NCBI GenBank assembly: GCA_030027265.1
Contig: JASENG010000004.1
Coordinates: forward strand, 184,108-248,107
DNA from: Lysinibacillus fusiformis
GTDB lineage: Bacteria > Bacillota > Bacilli > Bacillales_A > Planococcaceae
DNA: 64,000 bases
Direction of reading: 5' to 3'
The position numbers were made by a program, and so were the translations under genes. Shown piece after piece: positions 8,925 to 17,546 of this stretch. Under the pieces are notes generated by a model. That model had not been told where the DNA came from. It worked only from the letters and a program-made list of their open reading frames with translations, and made no database searches. Every line of letters starts with the position of its first letter. Position 1 is the first letter of the stretch.

Positions 8925-10220
8925 ATGAAAACGATTGAATTTAAACAATTAGATGAAACTTTATTTTACAAACAAATGTCAAATGGATTAGATGTCTATA
9001 TTTTACCGAAAAAGGGTTTTTCAAAAACCTTTGTGACTTTCACGACGAAATATGGCTCCATTGACCGTACCTTTGTGCCAATCGGTGAATCAGAGGCCAT
9101 TACGGTACCAGATGGGATTGCCCATTTCCTGGAGCACAAAATGTTCGAAAAAGAGGACGGAGACGTATTCCAGCAATTTAGTGAAGCAGGTGCATCTGCA
9201 AATGCCTTCACTTCATTTACACGTACGGCTTATTTATTCTCTGCGACAGATCATATTTACAAAAGTACAGAAACGCTGCTGAATTTCGTTCAAGAGCCTT
9301 ATTTCACGGAAAAAACGGTGAATAAAGAAAAAGGGATTATTGGGCAGGAAATTACGATGTATGATGACCAAGCAGACTGGCGTTTGTATTTCGGTGCGAT
9401 TGAGAATATGTACCACAATCACCCTGTGAAAATTGATATTGCTGGAACAATCGAGTCGATCGATAAAATTACGGCTGAACATTTGTACACATGCTATAAC
9501 ACGTTCTATCACCCATCCAATATGCTGTTATTTGTTGTTGGTGCGATTGACCCGACTGAAATGATGGCGTTTATCGAAGACAATCAAAATAAAAAGGAAT
9601 TCCCTGAGCCTACACCGATTGAACGTCATTTTGATGAAGAACCAACAGATGTTGCGGTTGCGATGCGTGAGCTGAAAATGGATGTTCAAAAACCGAAAGT
9701 ATATGTAGGGTTAAAAGCACAGCAAACAGACCTGAGCGGAGAAGAAATGCTAAAGCATGAGCTTTCGGTGCAAATAGCCCTTGAATGCTTATACGGCAGA
9801 GCATCGAATTTCTATACGGATGTCTATGAAAACGGCTTAATCGATGAATCATTTGCCTATGACTTCTCTTTAGAAAAAGGCTATGGTTTTGCTTTAATCG
9901 GCTCTGATTCAAGTGAACCGGACCAATTAGCAGATAAAATCAAAGAAGTTATCAATAACGCTGAAAGCCTGTTAACAGCAGACAGTGTTGAACGTGTAAA
10001 ACGTAAAAAAATCGGTTTCTATTTAAGAGCATTAAACTCCATGGAATTCATTGCTAACCAATTTACGCGCTATAAATTTAATGACATGAACCTATTTGAT
10101 GCAGTCCCGGTCATTGAAAAATTAACGCTTCAAGATGTGGTGGAAGCTCTGAAAACAATCCAAGGGGAATCTCAGCAAACCGTATTCAAAGTTTTGCCTT
10201 CAAGTGAGCGTGCAGAGTAA
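8925..10220 (+). CDS. ymfH: M16 family zinc metallopeptidase YmfH (EF-P modification-associated)
   Basis: Catalytic M16 peptidase homologue of 431 residues. The inverted zinc motif HFLEH is at residues 67-71, with a downstream glutamate expected in the ENMYHNHP region. It is cytoplasmic, since no signal peptide is visible. ATG 8925 follows GGGAAGGAGG and is five bases after the ymfF stop; the longer frame from 8817 only overlaps ymfF. It acts with YmfF and YmfI, the three-gene set associated with EF-P maturation in Bacillus. The next gene starts directly at its stop codon. Confidence 0.93.
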   Translation: MKTIEFKQLDETLFYKQMSNGLDVYILPKKGFSKTFVTFTTKYGSIDRTFVPIGESEAITVPDGIAHFLEHKMFEKEDGDVFQQFSEAGASANAFTSFTRTAYLFSATDHIYKSTETLLNFVQEPYFTEKTVNKEKGIIGQEITMYDDQADWRLYFGAIENMYHNHPVKIDIAGTIESIDKITAEHLYTCYNTFYHPSNMLLFVVGAIDPTEMMAFIEDNQNKKEFPEPTPIERHFDEEPTDVAVAMRELKMDVQKPKVYVGLKAQQTDLSGEEMLKHELSVQIALECLYGRASNFYTDVYENGLIDESFAYDFSLEKGYGFALIGSDSSEPDQLADKIKEVINNAESLLTADSVERVKRKKIGFYLRALNSMEFIANQFTRYKFNDMNLFDAVPVIEKLTLQDVVEALKTIQGESQQTVFKVLPSSERAE

Positions 10221-10949
10221 ATGAAGAGATTCGCACTTGTTGCAGGTGCTTCCGGTGCGATTGGAAATGCAATAGCAAAGCGACTAGCATCTGATGGTTG
10301 GTCGCTCTATTTGCATTTTAACCAAGGTCGTTCCAAGGTGGAGCATTTAATAGAAGAGATGTCTAGAAGTTTTCCTGAGCAGGAGTTCATTCCTGTGAAA
10401 GCAGACTTTGCTGCTGATGATGGGGCAGATGTTTTAGCTCTCCAAATTTATTCCCTGCAGGCCATCGTGTTCGCGGGTGGGCACAGCTATTATGGAATGT
10501 TGGAGGATACCTCTGTTGAAGAAATGGATAGGCTCTGGAAGGTGCATGTCCAGAATCCGATGCGCGTCTTGGCTCTTCTTTCCTCAAAACTAAGAAAAAA
10601 TGAGCGAAGTTATGTGTTGTTCATAGGGTCAATCTGGGGAGAAACAGGTGCTGCTTTTGAATCTGTTTATAGTGCTGTAAAGGGAGCACAGCATGCTTTT
10701 GTGAAATCCTATGCGAAGGAAGTTGCGTATAACCATATTTTAGTGAATGCGATTGCTCCAGGGCTGATTGATACATCGATGAATCAGCATCTAGATGAGG
10801 AAGAAAGGCAAGCCTTATATGAAGAGATTCCGTTAGCCAGAGCGGGGACTGTAGAAGATGTCGCAAATCTTGCCGGTTTTTATCTAAGCGGTCAGGCAAA
10901 TTATGTAACTGGACAAATTATCAGAATTAATGGTGGATGGTACATATAA
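10221..10949 (+). CDS. ymfI: Elongation factor P 5-aminopentanone reductase (SDR family)
   Basis: Short-chain dehydrogenase of 242 residues. In Bacillus subtilis YmfI reduces the 5-aminopentanone group on EF-P to 5-aminopentanol. It shows the NADPH-binding GASGAIGNAIAKRL motif near the N-terminus, the catalytic Ser (IGSIWG) and the YSAVK Tyr-Lys pair, and a C-terminus typical of FabG-like enzymes (ITGQ-type VTGQIIRINGGWYI). It begins at the base after the ymfH stop, so it is translationally coupled. FabG-like activity cannot be excluded from sequence, but the gene order strongly favours YmfI. Confidence 0.92.
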   Translation: MKRFALVAGASGAIGNAIAKRLASDGWSLYLHFNQGRSKVEHLIEEMSRSFPEQEFIPVKADFAADDGADVLALQIYSLQAIVFAGGHSYYGMLEDTSVEEMDRLWKVHVQNPMRVLALLSSKLRKNERSYVLFIGSIWGETGAAFESVYSAVKGAQHAFVKSYAKEVAYNHILVNAIAPGLIDTSMNQHLDEEERQALYEEIPLARAGTVEDVANLAGFYLSGQANYVTGQIIRINGGWYI

Positions 10950-10993
10950 ATTCCGAATTTGCACATAATAAAGATGCAAAGGAGGAGAGAAAC

Positions 10994-11251
10994 ATGGCGC
11001 TATTAGAAAACTGGGAAAAATGGACATCATTTTTAGGTGAACAAGTCACAGAAGCTCAAGAGCATGGTATGTCTAAAAAGATGATTGAAAAATCAGCTAT
11101 TCAAATTGGTGACTATTTAGCTAAGAATGTAGATCCTAAAAACGAGCAAGAACGCGTACTGAAAGACCTTTGGGCCGTTGCGGATGGCGATGAAAAACAC
11201 GCGCTTGCGAACTGTGTCATTAAGTTAGTTCAAAGCCACCGTATGCAGTAG
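10994..11251 (+). CDS. ymfJ: DUF3243 family protein YmfJ
   Basis: Small soluble protein of 85 residues matching the DUF3243/YmfJ family of Bacillales (MALLENWEKWTSFLGEQV start, helical throughout). Its function is unknown to me. ATG 10994 follows AAAGGAGGAGA; the frame open from 10937 overlaps the ymfI end and is not needed. The conserved position between ymfI and ymfK supports a real gene. Confidence 0.9.
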   Translation: MALLENWEKWTSFLGEQVTEAQEHGMSKKMIEKSAIQIGDYLAKNVDPKNEQERVLKDLWAVADGDEKHALANCVIKLVQSHRMQ

Positions 11252-11395
11252 TATCCAATTCCACTCTTTATGCCTTCAAGGCTTATAAAGTAGCGACTTA
11301 GTGCGCGCAAGTGCTTGGATGCTACTTCCTTTATCTGGAAACTTATATCATAGAACAATTCTACATTCGTTTCATCATTTCTTCTAACTTCTTGA

Positions 11396-11428
11396 AGGAG
11401 GCTTGTCCTCCTTTTCTTTTTCTTTTAT
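11396..11428 (+). terminator. Intrinsic terminator after ymfJ
   Basis: A GGAG/CTCC stem with a short loop is followed by a long pyrimidine tract (TTTTCTTTTTCTTTT). Two further hairpins without T runs lie at about 11,265-11,290 and 11,289-11,335. The rest of the 11,252-11,656 gap is AT-rich. A weak promoter for ymfK (TTTTCA, 17 bp, TATGAT at 11,603) is possible. Confidence 0.65.
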
Positions 11429-11656
11429 TGTCAGGGTGAATATGACTTTTATTTTAGCGAAATTAACTTTCGGACCCTTATTTTCTTGAAAATTCGACAG
11501 AAAATATTTCCTATTTGCTAATTTTCTACCCATTGATGATAAAATTTATTAATTTGGAAGAAAAACGGTTGTTTCTAACTTTTCAATACATATAAAATCC
11601 GCTATGATGAAACTTATAAGAAAAATTTTCGTTTCGTTAGTAGGGGGACGTTTTTT

Positions 11657-12457
11657 ATGGGCGAATGGTACTTTGAATATGAAATCCAAGTGAATCGTCC
11701 GGGTTTATTAGGTGATATTGCATCACTCCTTGGTATGTTACGAGTAAACATTGTTTCAATTAATGGAGTAGATGCAGGACGACGGGGAATGCTATTAAGA
11801 ACAGAGAATGATGAATCCATTCAACGTTTTATATCGATTGTTTCGACAATGGAAAACATCAATGTGACGAAATTTCGTGAACCAAAAGTACGCGACCGTC
11901 TAGCTGTGCGTCATGGTCATTATATAGAACGGGATGCAGATGAAAAAAATACATTCCGCTTTGTAAGAGATGAACTCGGTATTTTAGTTGACTTTATGGC
12001 TGAATTATTTAAGAAAGAAGGACATAAATTAATTGGAATCCGGGGAATGCCTCGTGTCGGCAAAACAGAATCTGTTGTGGCTGCCAGTGTTTGTGCAAAT
12101 AAAAAATGGCTCTTTTTATCCTCAACCATGATTAAACAAACAATTCGCCACCAGTTAATGGGCGATGAGTTTAATGAGAATAATATCTTTATTCTAGATG
12201 GTGCAGTAACACGAAGATCCACAGATGAGCGGCATCAGCAGCTTGTTCGGGAGATGATGCGTGTTCCTGCGATTAAAGTAGTTGAGCATCCTGATCTTTT
12301 CGTCCAACACTCTGAATACAAGATAGAGGATTTTGACTATATTATTGAATTGCGTCATCATCCTGATGAAGTCATAACGTATGAAATCATTGAAAGAAAT
12401 GAAATGATGTCACAAAACGACCATTTTGGCGGTTTTGGCGGAGGATTTAATTTTTAA
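11657..12457 (+). CDS. ymfK: DUF3388 family protein YmfK (ACT-like domain plus P-loop)
   Basis: Protein of 266 residues. An ACT-like N-terminal segment (FEYEIQVNRPGLLGDIASLL) is followed by a P-loop-like GIRGMPRVGKTES at about residue 127-139 and an Asp-rich strand (NIFILDGAV). The C-terminus is GGFGGGFNF. The biochemical role is not established. The family is syntenic with ymfJ and rodZ in Bacillales. ATG 11657 is preceded by AGGGGGA. Confidence 0.88.
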   Translation: MGEWYFEYEIQVNRPGLLGDIASLLGMLRVNIVSINGVDAGRRGMLLRTENDESIQRFISIVSTMENINVTKFREPKVRDRLAVRHGHYIERDADEKNTFRFVRDELGILVDFMAELFKKEGHKLIGIRGMPRVGKTESVVAASVCANKKWLFLSSTMIKQTIRHQLMGDEFNENNIFILDGAVTRRSTDERHQQLVREMMRVPAIKVVEHPDLFVQHSEYKIEDFDYIIELRHHPDEVITYEIIERNEMMSQNDHFGGFGGGFNF

Positions 12458-12666
12458 TTTTAAGCTTGATAGCCCAAGAATGCGATAGTCTGTGAGAGGA
12501 TTTAGCGACTGTTGTTGTGTTTGAAACATGAAAGACCCACAAAATTTGTGGCCTAAACTCCTGGAAAAGTCACACATTTTAAAATGTATTGCTTTTACAT
12601 CCATAGTAAAAATCGTGGAGGACAAAATCCCCGAGTTGAAATGATTAAAAAAAGTAGGTGTTATGG

Positions 12667-13542
12667 TTGACTGAACTCGGAACTCGCCTTAAAGAAGCGA
12701 GGTTATCTAAAGGATATAGTTTGGATGATCTTCAAGAAATTACAAAAATACAAAAACGCTATCTAGTTGCGATTGAAGAAGGAAATTATTCAATCATGCC
12801 TGGTACATTTTATGTGCGGGCATTTATTAAGCAATATGCTGATGCAGTTGGACTGGATGCAGAAGAAATACTAGATGAGTTTAAGAAAGAAATTCCTCAT
12901 CAGCAAAAGGAAGAAGTTGCGCAATCGATTTCGCAAAGCCCGACCCGCCGAAAGCTAAGTACACGTTCTACTAACCGTTTATTAGAAACGATGCCAAAAA
13001 TCATCGTGGGACTATTTATCATCGTGATTCTTATCGCGAGCTGGTTCTTATTCCAAAAGAAGATGTCTACGAATCAGCCTGATGAGGAAGTAGAAGATAC
13101 ACCACTTGAGTACGAACAACAAGTACCACCGCCAACAACAGATCCTGTTGAAGAAGAGGAAACTCCTGCCGAGGATACAGAAGCACCTGTAGAGGAAGAA
13201 GAAGTAGAAGAAGAAGCGCCGGTACAAACGATTTCAGCAGGTGTTGCCGATGGAGAAACAACTACTTATACACTAACTGGTACTGATACTATGAATATTC
13301 GTATTGAAGTTTCAGGTGAGACATGGGTTGGTATTCGTAATGCACAGGGCAGCGAGCAAGTGGATGACCGTGTTTATGCAGCGGGAGAAAAGGTTGAATT
13401 TGATGCAACTGCTAACGCCTATGCCCGTATTCGCCTGGGCAATGCCAATAACGCAAAAGTCTTTATCAACGATGAACAGCTTCAATATGCTCAAACAATT
13501 ACAACACAAAATATTATCATTACATTACAACCGGGAGAATAG
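12667..13542 (+). CDS. rodZ: RodZ-family cell shape protein (YmfM)
   Basis: Bitopic membrane protein of 291 residues linked to MreB and cell elongation. An N-terminal HTH_25/Cro-like domain (LGTRLKEARLSKGYSLDDLQ) is followed by a basic stretch and one membrane helix around residues 110-130 (IIVGLFIIVILIASWFLF). An acidic Glu-rich linker and a C-terminal DUF4115 beta domain outside the membrane complete it. The frame opens at GTG 12658. TTG 12667 is preferred because GTAGGTG precedes it and the product then begins MTELGTRLKEAR, as in YmfM. It sits upstream of pgsA, as in Bacillus subtilis. Confidence 0.9.
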   Translation: MTELGTRLKEARLSKGYSLDDLQEITKIQKRYLVAIEEGNYSIMPGTFYVRAFIKQYADAVGLDAEEILDEFKKEIPHQQKEEVAQSISQSPTRRKLSTRSTNRLLETMPKIIVGLFIIVILIASWFLFQKKMSTNQPDEEVEDTPLEYEQQVPPPTTDPVEEEETPAEDTEAPVEEEEVEEEAPVQTISAGVADGETTTYTLTGTDTMNIRIEVSGETWVGIRNAQGSEQVDDRVYAAGEKVEFDATANAYARIRLGNANNAKVFINDEQLQYAQTITTQNIIITLQPGE

Positions 13543-13572
13543 TCATCATTTGATGGCTATTTTCTACCGTTT
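13541..13572 (+). terminator. Possible weak terminator after rodZ
   Basis: AGTCATCA pairs with TGATGGCT (one G-T) with a very small loop, followed by ATTTTCTACCGTTTT. It overlaps the rodZ stop codon. Confidence 0.4.
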
Positions 13573-13685
13573 TAATGAAAAATAAATTATATACGAAAAT
13601 CGAAGAAGCTTGGTTAAAGGGCTTTCAAATGGGTAAAGACCTTTACCGGATGTTTCACTTTATTTCGAATGAAAGGTGTTAGCAA

Positions 13686-14264
13686 ATGAATATACCGAAT
13701 AAGATTACAGTCTCAAGAATATTGTTGATTCCAATCTTTGTGATTGTAATACTATTTGACTTTGGTTGGGGAAATATGACTTTCTTAGGAGCAGAAATGC
13801 CGGTCAATCACTTTGTCGCGGGATTAATCTTTATCATCGCTTCTTGTACGGACTGGGTAGACGGCTATTACGCACGTAAATTCAACCTTGTTACAAACTT
13901 AGGAAAGTTCCTTGATCCATTAGCAGATAAATTACTAGTAGCAGCAGCGTTTATTGTCTTGGTGGAACTTGGCATGGCCCCATCTTGGATCGTTATTGTT
14001 ATTTTAAGCCGTGAATTTGCCGTAACTGGATTGCGTGCAATTCTAGCGGGTGAAGGCGAAATTGTAGCAGCAAGCCAACTTGGTAAAATTAAGACCTGGG
14101 CGCAAATCGTTGCGATTTCATCATTGATTCTGCACAATACTATTTTTGCTCCAATCAACATACCATTTGATATGATTACCCTCTATGTGGCGTTAATCTT
14201 TACGGTATGGTCCGGCTGGGAATACTTCTATTTAAATCGTCGTGTGTTTGTAAACTCTAAATAA
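13686..14264 (+). CDS. pgsA: CDP-diacylglycerol--glycerol-3-phosphate 3-phosphatidyltransferase
   Basis: Membrane enzyme of 192 residues making phosphatidylglycerophosphate, the committed step to phosphatidylglycerol. The CDP-alcohol phosphotransferase motif D-x2-D-G-x2-A-R-x8-G-x3-D-x3-D is complete (from DWVDGYYARKF to FLDPLADK, about residues 56-81). Several hydrophobic helices follow. ATG 13686 is preceded by AAAGGTG. It lies between rodZ and cinA, the standard Bacillales order. Confidence 0.96.
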   Translation: MNIPNKITVSRILLIPIFVIVILFDFGWGNMTFLGAEMPVNHFVAGLIFIIASCTDWVDGYYARKFNLVTNLGKFLDPLADKLLVAAAFIVLVELGMAPSWIVIVILSREFAVTGLRAILAGEGEIVAASQLGKIKTWAQIVAISSLILHNTIFAPINIPFDMITLYVALIFTVWSGWEYFYLNRRVFVNSK

Positions 14265-14277
14265 GGGGGGTTAGAAC

Positions 14278-15534
14278 ATGAATGCTGAAATCATTGCTGT
14301 TGGCTCGGAACTGCTGCTTGGACAAATTGCCAATACGAATGCGAAATTTGTCTCTACACAATTATCCGAGCTAGGCATTAATGTTTTTTATCATACAGTT
14401 GTGGGAGATAATGCGGACCGTCTGAAAAGTGCAATCGATATTGCCGAATCCCGTGCAGATCTCATCATCTTCTCTGGAGGACTTGGGCCAACAAAGGATG
14501 ATCTAACAAAAGAAACGATTGCAAAGCATTTAGGGTTGCCCTTGGTGATTGATGAAGCGGCATTATCCTTTATCGAGCAATTCTTTGCTGCACGCGGACG
14601 CGGGATGACGGAAAATAACCGTAAACAGGCATTGATTCTAGAAGGCAGTGAAGTGTTGGCAAATCATAACGGCATGGCTCCAGGAATGCTTTTAGAGAAA
14701 GCTGGGTACACATACATATTGCTTCCAGGTCCGCCCAAAGAACTTGAGCCGATGTTCCAATTTGAAGCAAAGCCGAAGCTTGCTGCACTTTTAAATGATG
14801 GCGGTGTAATTCAGTCCCATGTTTTACGCTTTTATGGGATTGGGGAAGCAGAGCTGGAAGTGCGTGTACAAGACATTTTAGACAGCCAAACGAATCCAAC
14901 AGTTGCACCCCTTGCAAGCGATGGGGAGGTAACACTTCGCATCACGGCAAAGGCCCGAAATGTAGAAGAAGCTTGGCGCCTGATAAAGCTAAAGGAAGCT
15001 GAAATTTTAGCCATCGTTGGCGAGTATCACTACGGAGACAATGATGATTCTTTAGCATCGAAATTGGTCGAAATGCTCGTGCATCATAAATTATCCATTT
15101 CGGCTGCTGAAAGTTTAACGGCAGGTTTATTCCAATCAGAGCTAGCTGAAATTTCAGGGGTAGGAAATACATTAGTCGGCGGTGTTGTAACCTATACACC
15201 CGAAGCTAAAATGAAACAGTTGGGGATTGAAAAATCACTGCTTGATCAGTGCGGCATCGTTAGTGGTGAATGTGCAGGTGCCATGGCGGCAAAAGTACGC
15301 GAAAAGTTTGGCACAGATATCGGTGTCGGCCTTACTGGAGCTGCTGGACCGGATCCACATGATGGGCAGCCGCCAGGAACAATCTGGCTTGGCTTCAGTA
15401 TTGGTGATGGAGAGCCGTTTACACATAAGCTTCAGTTGCAGGGAATGCGCAATACCAATCGTCTTCGTACGGTAAAATTTGCCTGCAGCTATTTAATGCG
15501 CTTGCTTGTTGAGAAAGGCTACGAAAAGATATAA
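14278..15534 (+). CDS. cinA: CinA family protein: nucleotide pyrophosphatase plus PncC-like amidohydrolase
   Basis: Protein of 418 residues. The N-terminal MoCF_biosynth/COG1058 domain (FSGGLGPTKDD) is followed by a C-terminal nicotinamide-nucleotide amidohydrolase-like (CinA/PncC) domain with AAESLTAGLFQSELAEISG and GLTGAAGPDPHDGQPPGT. It is associated with competence and recycling of deamidated pyridine nucleotides. ATG 14278 follows AAGGGGGG. A terminator separates it from recA, so recA here has its own promoter. Confidence 0.95.
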   Translation: MNAEIIAVGSELLLGQIANTNAKFVSTQLSELGINVFYHTVVGDNADRLKSAIDIAESRADLIIFSGGLGPTKDDLTKETIAKHLGLPLVIDEAALSFIEQFFAARGRGMTENNRKQALILEGSEVLANHNGMAPGMLLEKAGYTYILLPGPPKELEPMFQFEAKPKLAALLNDGGVIQSHVLRFYGIGEAELEVRVQDILDSQTNPTVAPLASDGEVTLRITAKARNVEEAWRLIKLKEAEILAIVGEYHYGDNDDSLASKLVEMLVHHKLSISAAESLTAGLFQSELAEISGVGNTLVGGVVTYTPEAKMKQLGIEKSLLDQCGIVSGECAGAMAAKVREKFGTDIGVGLTGAAGPDPHDGQPPGTIWLGFSIGDGEPFTHKLQLQGMRNTNRLRTVKFACSYLMRLLVEKGYEKI

Positions 15535-15640
15535 TATAATAGAGTAGTATCGCTTAGGTGATGCAAACTTCGCAGTGCGCGGTCGATCCGCGTACGTGAA
15601 ATTAGGAATTTGAGCTGCAAAACTAGCTCAAATTTTTATT
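15535..15640 (+). ncRNA. Candidate small structured RNA between cinA and recA
   Basis: A TATAAT directly at the cinA stop (about 15,530-15,535), with a TTGTTG about 18 bases upstream, could start a transcript of roughly 100 bases. It would end at the terminator 15,608-15,640. The stretch has two more local hairpins: ATCGC-TTAG-GTGAT near 15,551 and CGCGG-TCGAT-CCGCG near 15,580. I do not recognise a known RNA family. It may simply be the untranslated cinA tail. Confidence 0.3.
15608..15640 (+). terminator. Intrinsic terminator after cinA
   Basis: ATTTGAGCT (15,608-15,616) pairs with AGCTCAAAT (15,625-15,633), followed by TTTTATTTT. Confidence 0.85.
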
Positions 15641-15652
15641 TTGGCCAAAAAA

Positions 15653-15666
15653 CGAAAATATGTTCG
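15653..15666 (+). promoter_or_regulatory. LexA (SOS) box of recA
   Basis: CGAAAATATGTTCG matches the Gram-positive SOS box CGAAC-N4-GTTCG with one mismatch. It lies nine bases upstream of the recA -35 element, the expected place for LexA repression. Confidence 0.8.
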
Positions 15667-15674
15667 CTTTTTTC

Positions 15675-15703
15675 TTGAAACTTGTCTCAAAAAGAAGTAT
15701 AGT
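15675..15703 (+). promoter_or_regulatory. recA sigma-A promoter
   Basis: TTGAAA (15,675-15,680), 17-bp spacer, TATAGT (15,698-15,703). Transcription from about 15,710 gives an unusually long leader of about 440 bases before the recA TTG start. Confidence 0.7.
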
Positions 15704-15919
15704 AGAGACAGAAGAAAACAAACGAGAAAATACTTCACTCAGCTCCAGCCAATTAATAAATTATGTTTTTATTATCGTAAGAATGAAGTATATCCAGATG
15801 GATGTCTCGGGATTTTAGAGGGATAGAAGCTGCAATAATGGATGACTGTTGACCTGTATCATGCAGGCAGCCAGCTCAATGAAATCTGGAACTCTAACTG
15901 CAACAGGTGTACATCTTTT

Positions 15920-16100
15920 ATCCGCAACGAAAGCCTGTGACAGTCGCACATGAATTAACAGTGATGAAAGCTTGCGGCAGTCGCACATGATTTTAACTGC
16001 GACGAAAGCTTGCGGCAGTCGCACATCCATTAACTGCGACGAAAGCTTGCGACAGTCGCACATCCATTAACTGCGACGAAAGCTTGCGACAGTCGCAAAT
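15920..16100 (+). repeat. Five tandem 37-bp hairpin repeats in the recA leader
   Basis: Units start at about 15,924, 15,961, 15,999, 16,036 and 16,073 (spacing 37-38 bp). Each has the core GCGACGAAAGCTTGCG. In the later units TGCGAC and GTCGCA arms can pair around a loop carrying AAGCTT. The first two copies are diverged, the last three nearly identical. They end about 50 bases before the recA start. Confidence 0.88.
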
Positions 16101-16150
16101 ATGCTAGGCGAATTTGATATTAATTTTTTTATATATAAGGAGGAAATATT

Positions 16151-17218
16151 TTGAGTAATGATCGTAAAGCTGCCTTAGATATGGCGTTAAAGCAAATTGA
16201 AAAGCAATTCGGTAAAGGCTCTGTTATGAAGCTTGGTGAACAATCAGATCGTCAAATGGAGACTTCTTCAAGTGGTTCATTAGCACTTGATGCAGCATTA
16301 GGTGTCGGCGGTTACCCACGAGGACGTATTGTAGAAATCTACGGTCCAGAATCATCAGGTAAAACAACAGTAGCTCTACATGCCATCGCTGAAATTCAAG
16401 CAAAAGGCGGACAAGCTGCATTTATCGATGCGGAGCACGCGTTAGACCCAGTTTACGCACAAAAATTAGGAGTAAACATTGACGAGTTACTTCTATCTCA
16501 ACCAGACACAGGTGAGCAAGCACTAGAAATCGCTGAAGCATTAGTTCGAAGTGGTGCCATTGACATCATCATCATCGACTCAGTTGCAGCCCTAGTACCA
16601 AAAGCTGAAATCGAAGGCGAAATGGGTGACTCTCACATGGGTCTGCAAGCTCGTTTAATGTCTCAAGCATTACGTAAACTTTCTGGTATCATCAACAAAT
16701 CTAACACACTAGCAATCTTCATCAACCAAGTACGTGAAAAAATCGGTGTTATGTTCGGTAACCCTGAAACTACTACTGGTGGTCGTGCCCTTAAATTCTA
16801 CGCGTCAATTCGTCTTGAAGTACGTCGTGCAGAAACAATTAAGCAAGGCACTGAAATGATTGGGAACAAAACAAAAATTAAAGTCGTGAAAAATAAAGTG
16901 GCACCGCCATTCCGTACGGCTGAAGTAGATATCATGTACGGAGAAGGGATTTCAAAAGAAGGCGAAATCGTAGATCTAGGTGCAGAACTGGACATCATCC
17001 AAAAAAGCGGTTCTTGGTACGCTTACGATGGCGAACGCATCGGACAAGGTAGAGAAAATGCAAAAGCCTTCCTTAAAGCAAACCCTGAAATTCGCGAAAA
17101 AGTATCCAATCAAATCCGTGAATCTTACGGCATGACAGCAAACTCTTACACAATTGGCGCTCATGACGAAGAAGAAGAAATGGACAAAGAATTAGCATTA
17201 TTACTAGACGAAGAATAG
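16151..17218 (+). CDS. recA: Recombinase RecA
   Basis: Homologous recombination and SOS co-protease, 355 residues. Walker [10 protein letters not shown] is at about residues 65-73, followed by Walker B ([15 protein letters not shown]), the DNA-binding loops ([37 protein letters not shown]) and an acidic tail ([16 protein letters not shown]). It starts with TTG 16151 after AAGGAGGAAATA. It is regulated by a LexA box and separate promoter upstream, and followed by its own strong terminator. Confidence 0.98.
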   Translation: MSNDRKAALDMALKQIEKQFGKGSVMKLGEQSDRQMETSSSGSLALDAALGVGGYPRGRIVEIYGPESSGKTTVALHAIAEIQAKGGQAAFIDAEHALDPVYAQKLGVNIDELLLSQPDTGEQALEIAEALVRSGAIDIIIIDSVAALVPKAEIEGEMGDSHMGLQARLMSQALRKLSGIINKSNTLAIFINQVREKIGVMFGNPETTTGGRALKFYASIRLEVRRAETIKQGTEMIGNKTKIKVVKNKVAPPFRTAEVDIMYGEGISKEGEIVDLGAELDIIQKSGSWYAYDGERIGQGRENAKAFLKANPEIREKVSNQIRESYGMTANSYTIGAHDEEEEMDKELALLLDEE

Positions 17219-17232
17219 AATCAAGTCACATG

Positions 17233-17267
17233 AACCCGCCCCAACAACCTGTTGGGACGGGTTTTTG
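17233..17267 (+). terminator. recA terminator
   Basis: AACCCG and CCCAACA on the left arm pair with TGTTGGG and CGGGTT, followed by TTTTTG. Confidence 0.92.
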
Positions 17268-17279
17268 CTGTTGTTAGTG

Positions 17280-17475
17280 TGAATGAGGGAGAGTTGAGAG
17301 AGAGAAAAGAAGTGAGAAAGAGAAGAAGGAGGAAAGAGAATAGTAAAAAGAGTAAAGGGAGTTAAGAGGATTAAGAGGATTAAGAGGATTAAGAGAGAAG
17401 AAAGAGAGAAGAGAGAAGAGAATTTTAACGTAAAGAGAGTTAAGAGATTTAAGAGAAAAGAAAAGTCAGGTCGTA
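17280..17475 (+). repeat. Purine-rich low-complexity stretch with GATTAAGAG repeats
   Basis: Almost only A and G on the plus strand, with three tandem copies of a 10-base GGATTAAGA unit around 17,368-17,395 and many GAGAGAAGA runs. The long open frame on the minus strand here is a product of the base skew. Confidence 0.75.
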
Positions 17476-17546
17476 AAGAAAGATGAGAATTAAATAAAGT
17501 GATAAAAAATGCGCTTTTTATTGAAAATATGCCTGATAAATTTGAA

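Noticed and set aside
15641..15826. 61-codon open frame upstream of recA
   Set aside because: It covers the LexA box and recA promoter and has no ribosome site.
15815..16063. Minus-strand frame with CDCRKLSS repeats
   Set aside because: It is a translation of the 37-bp hairpin repeats, with no start signal.
15920..16100. CRISPR array
   Set aside because: The units are directly tandem at 37-38 bp with no unique spacers, and no cas genes are present. The palindromic arrays at 35-41, 50-51 and 63 kb likewise lack unique spacers.
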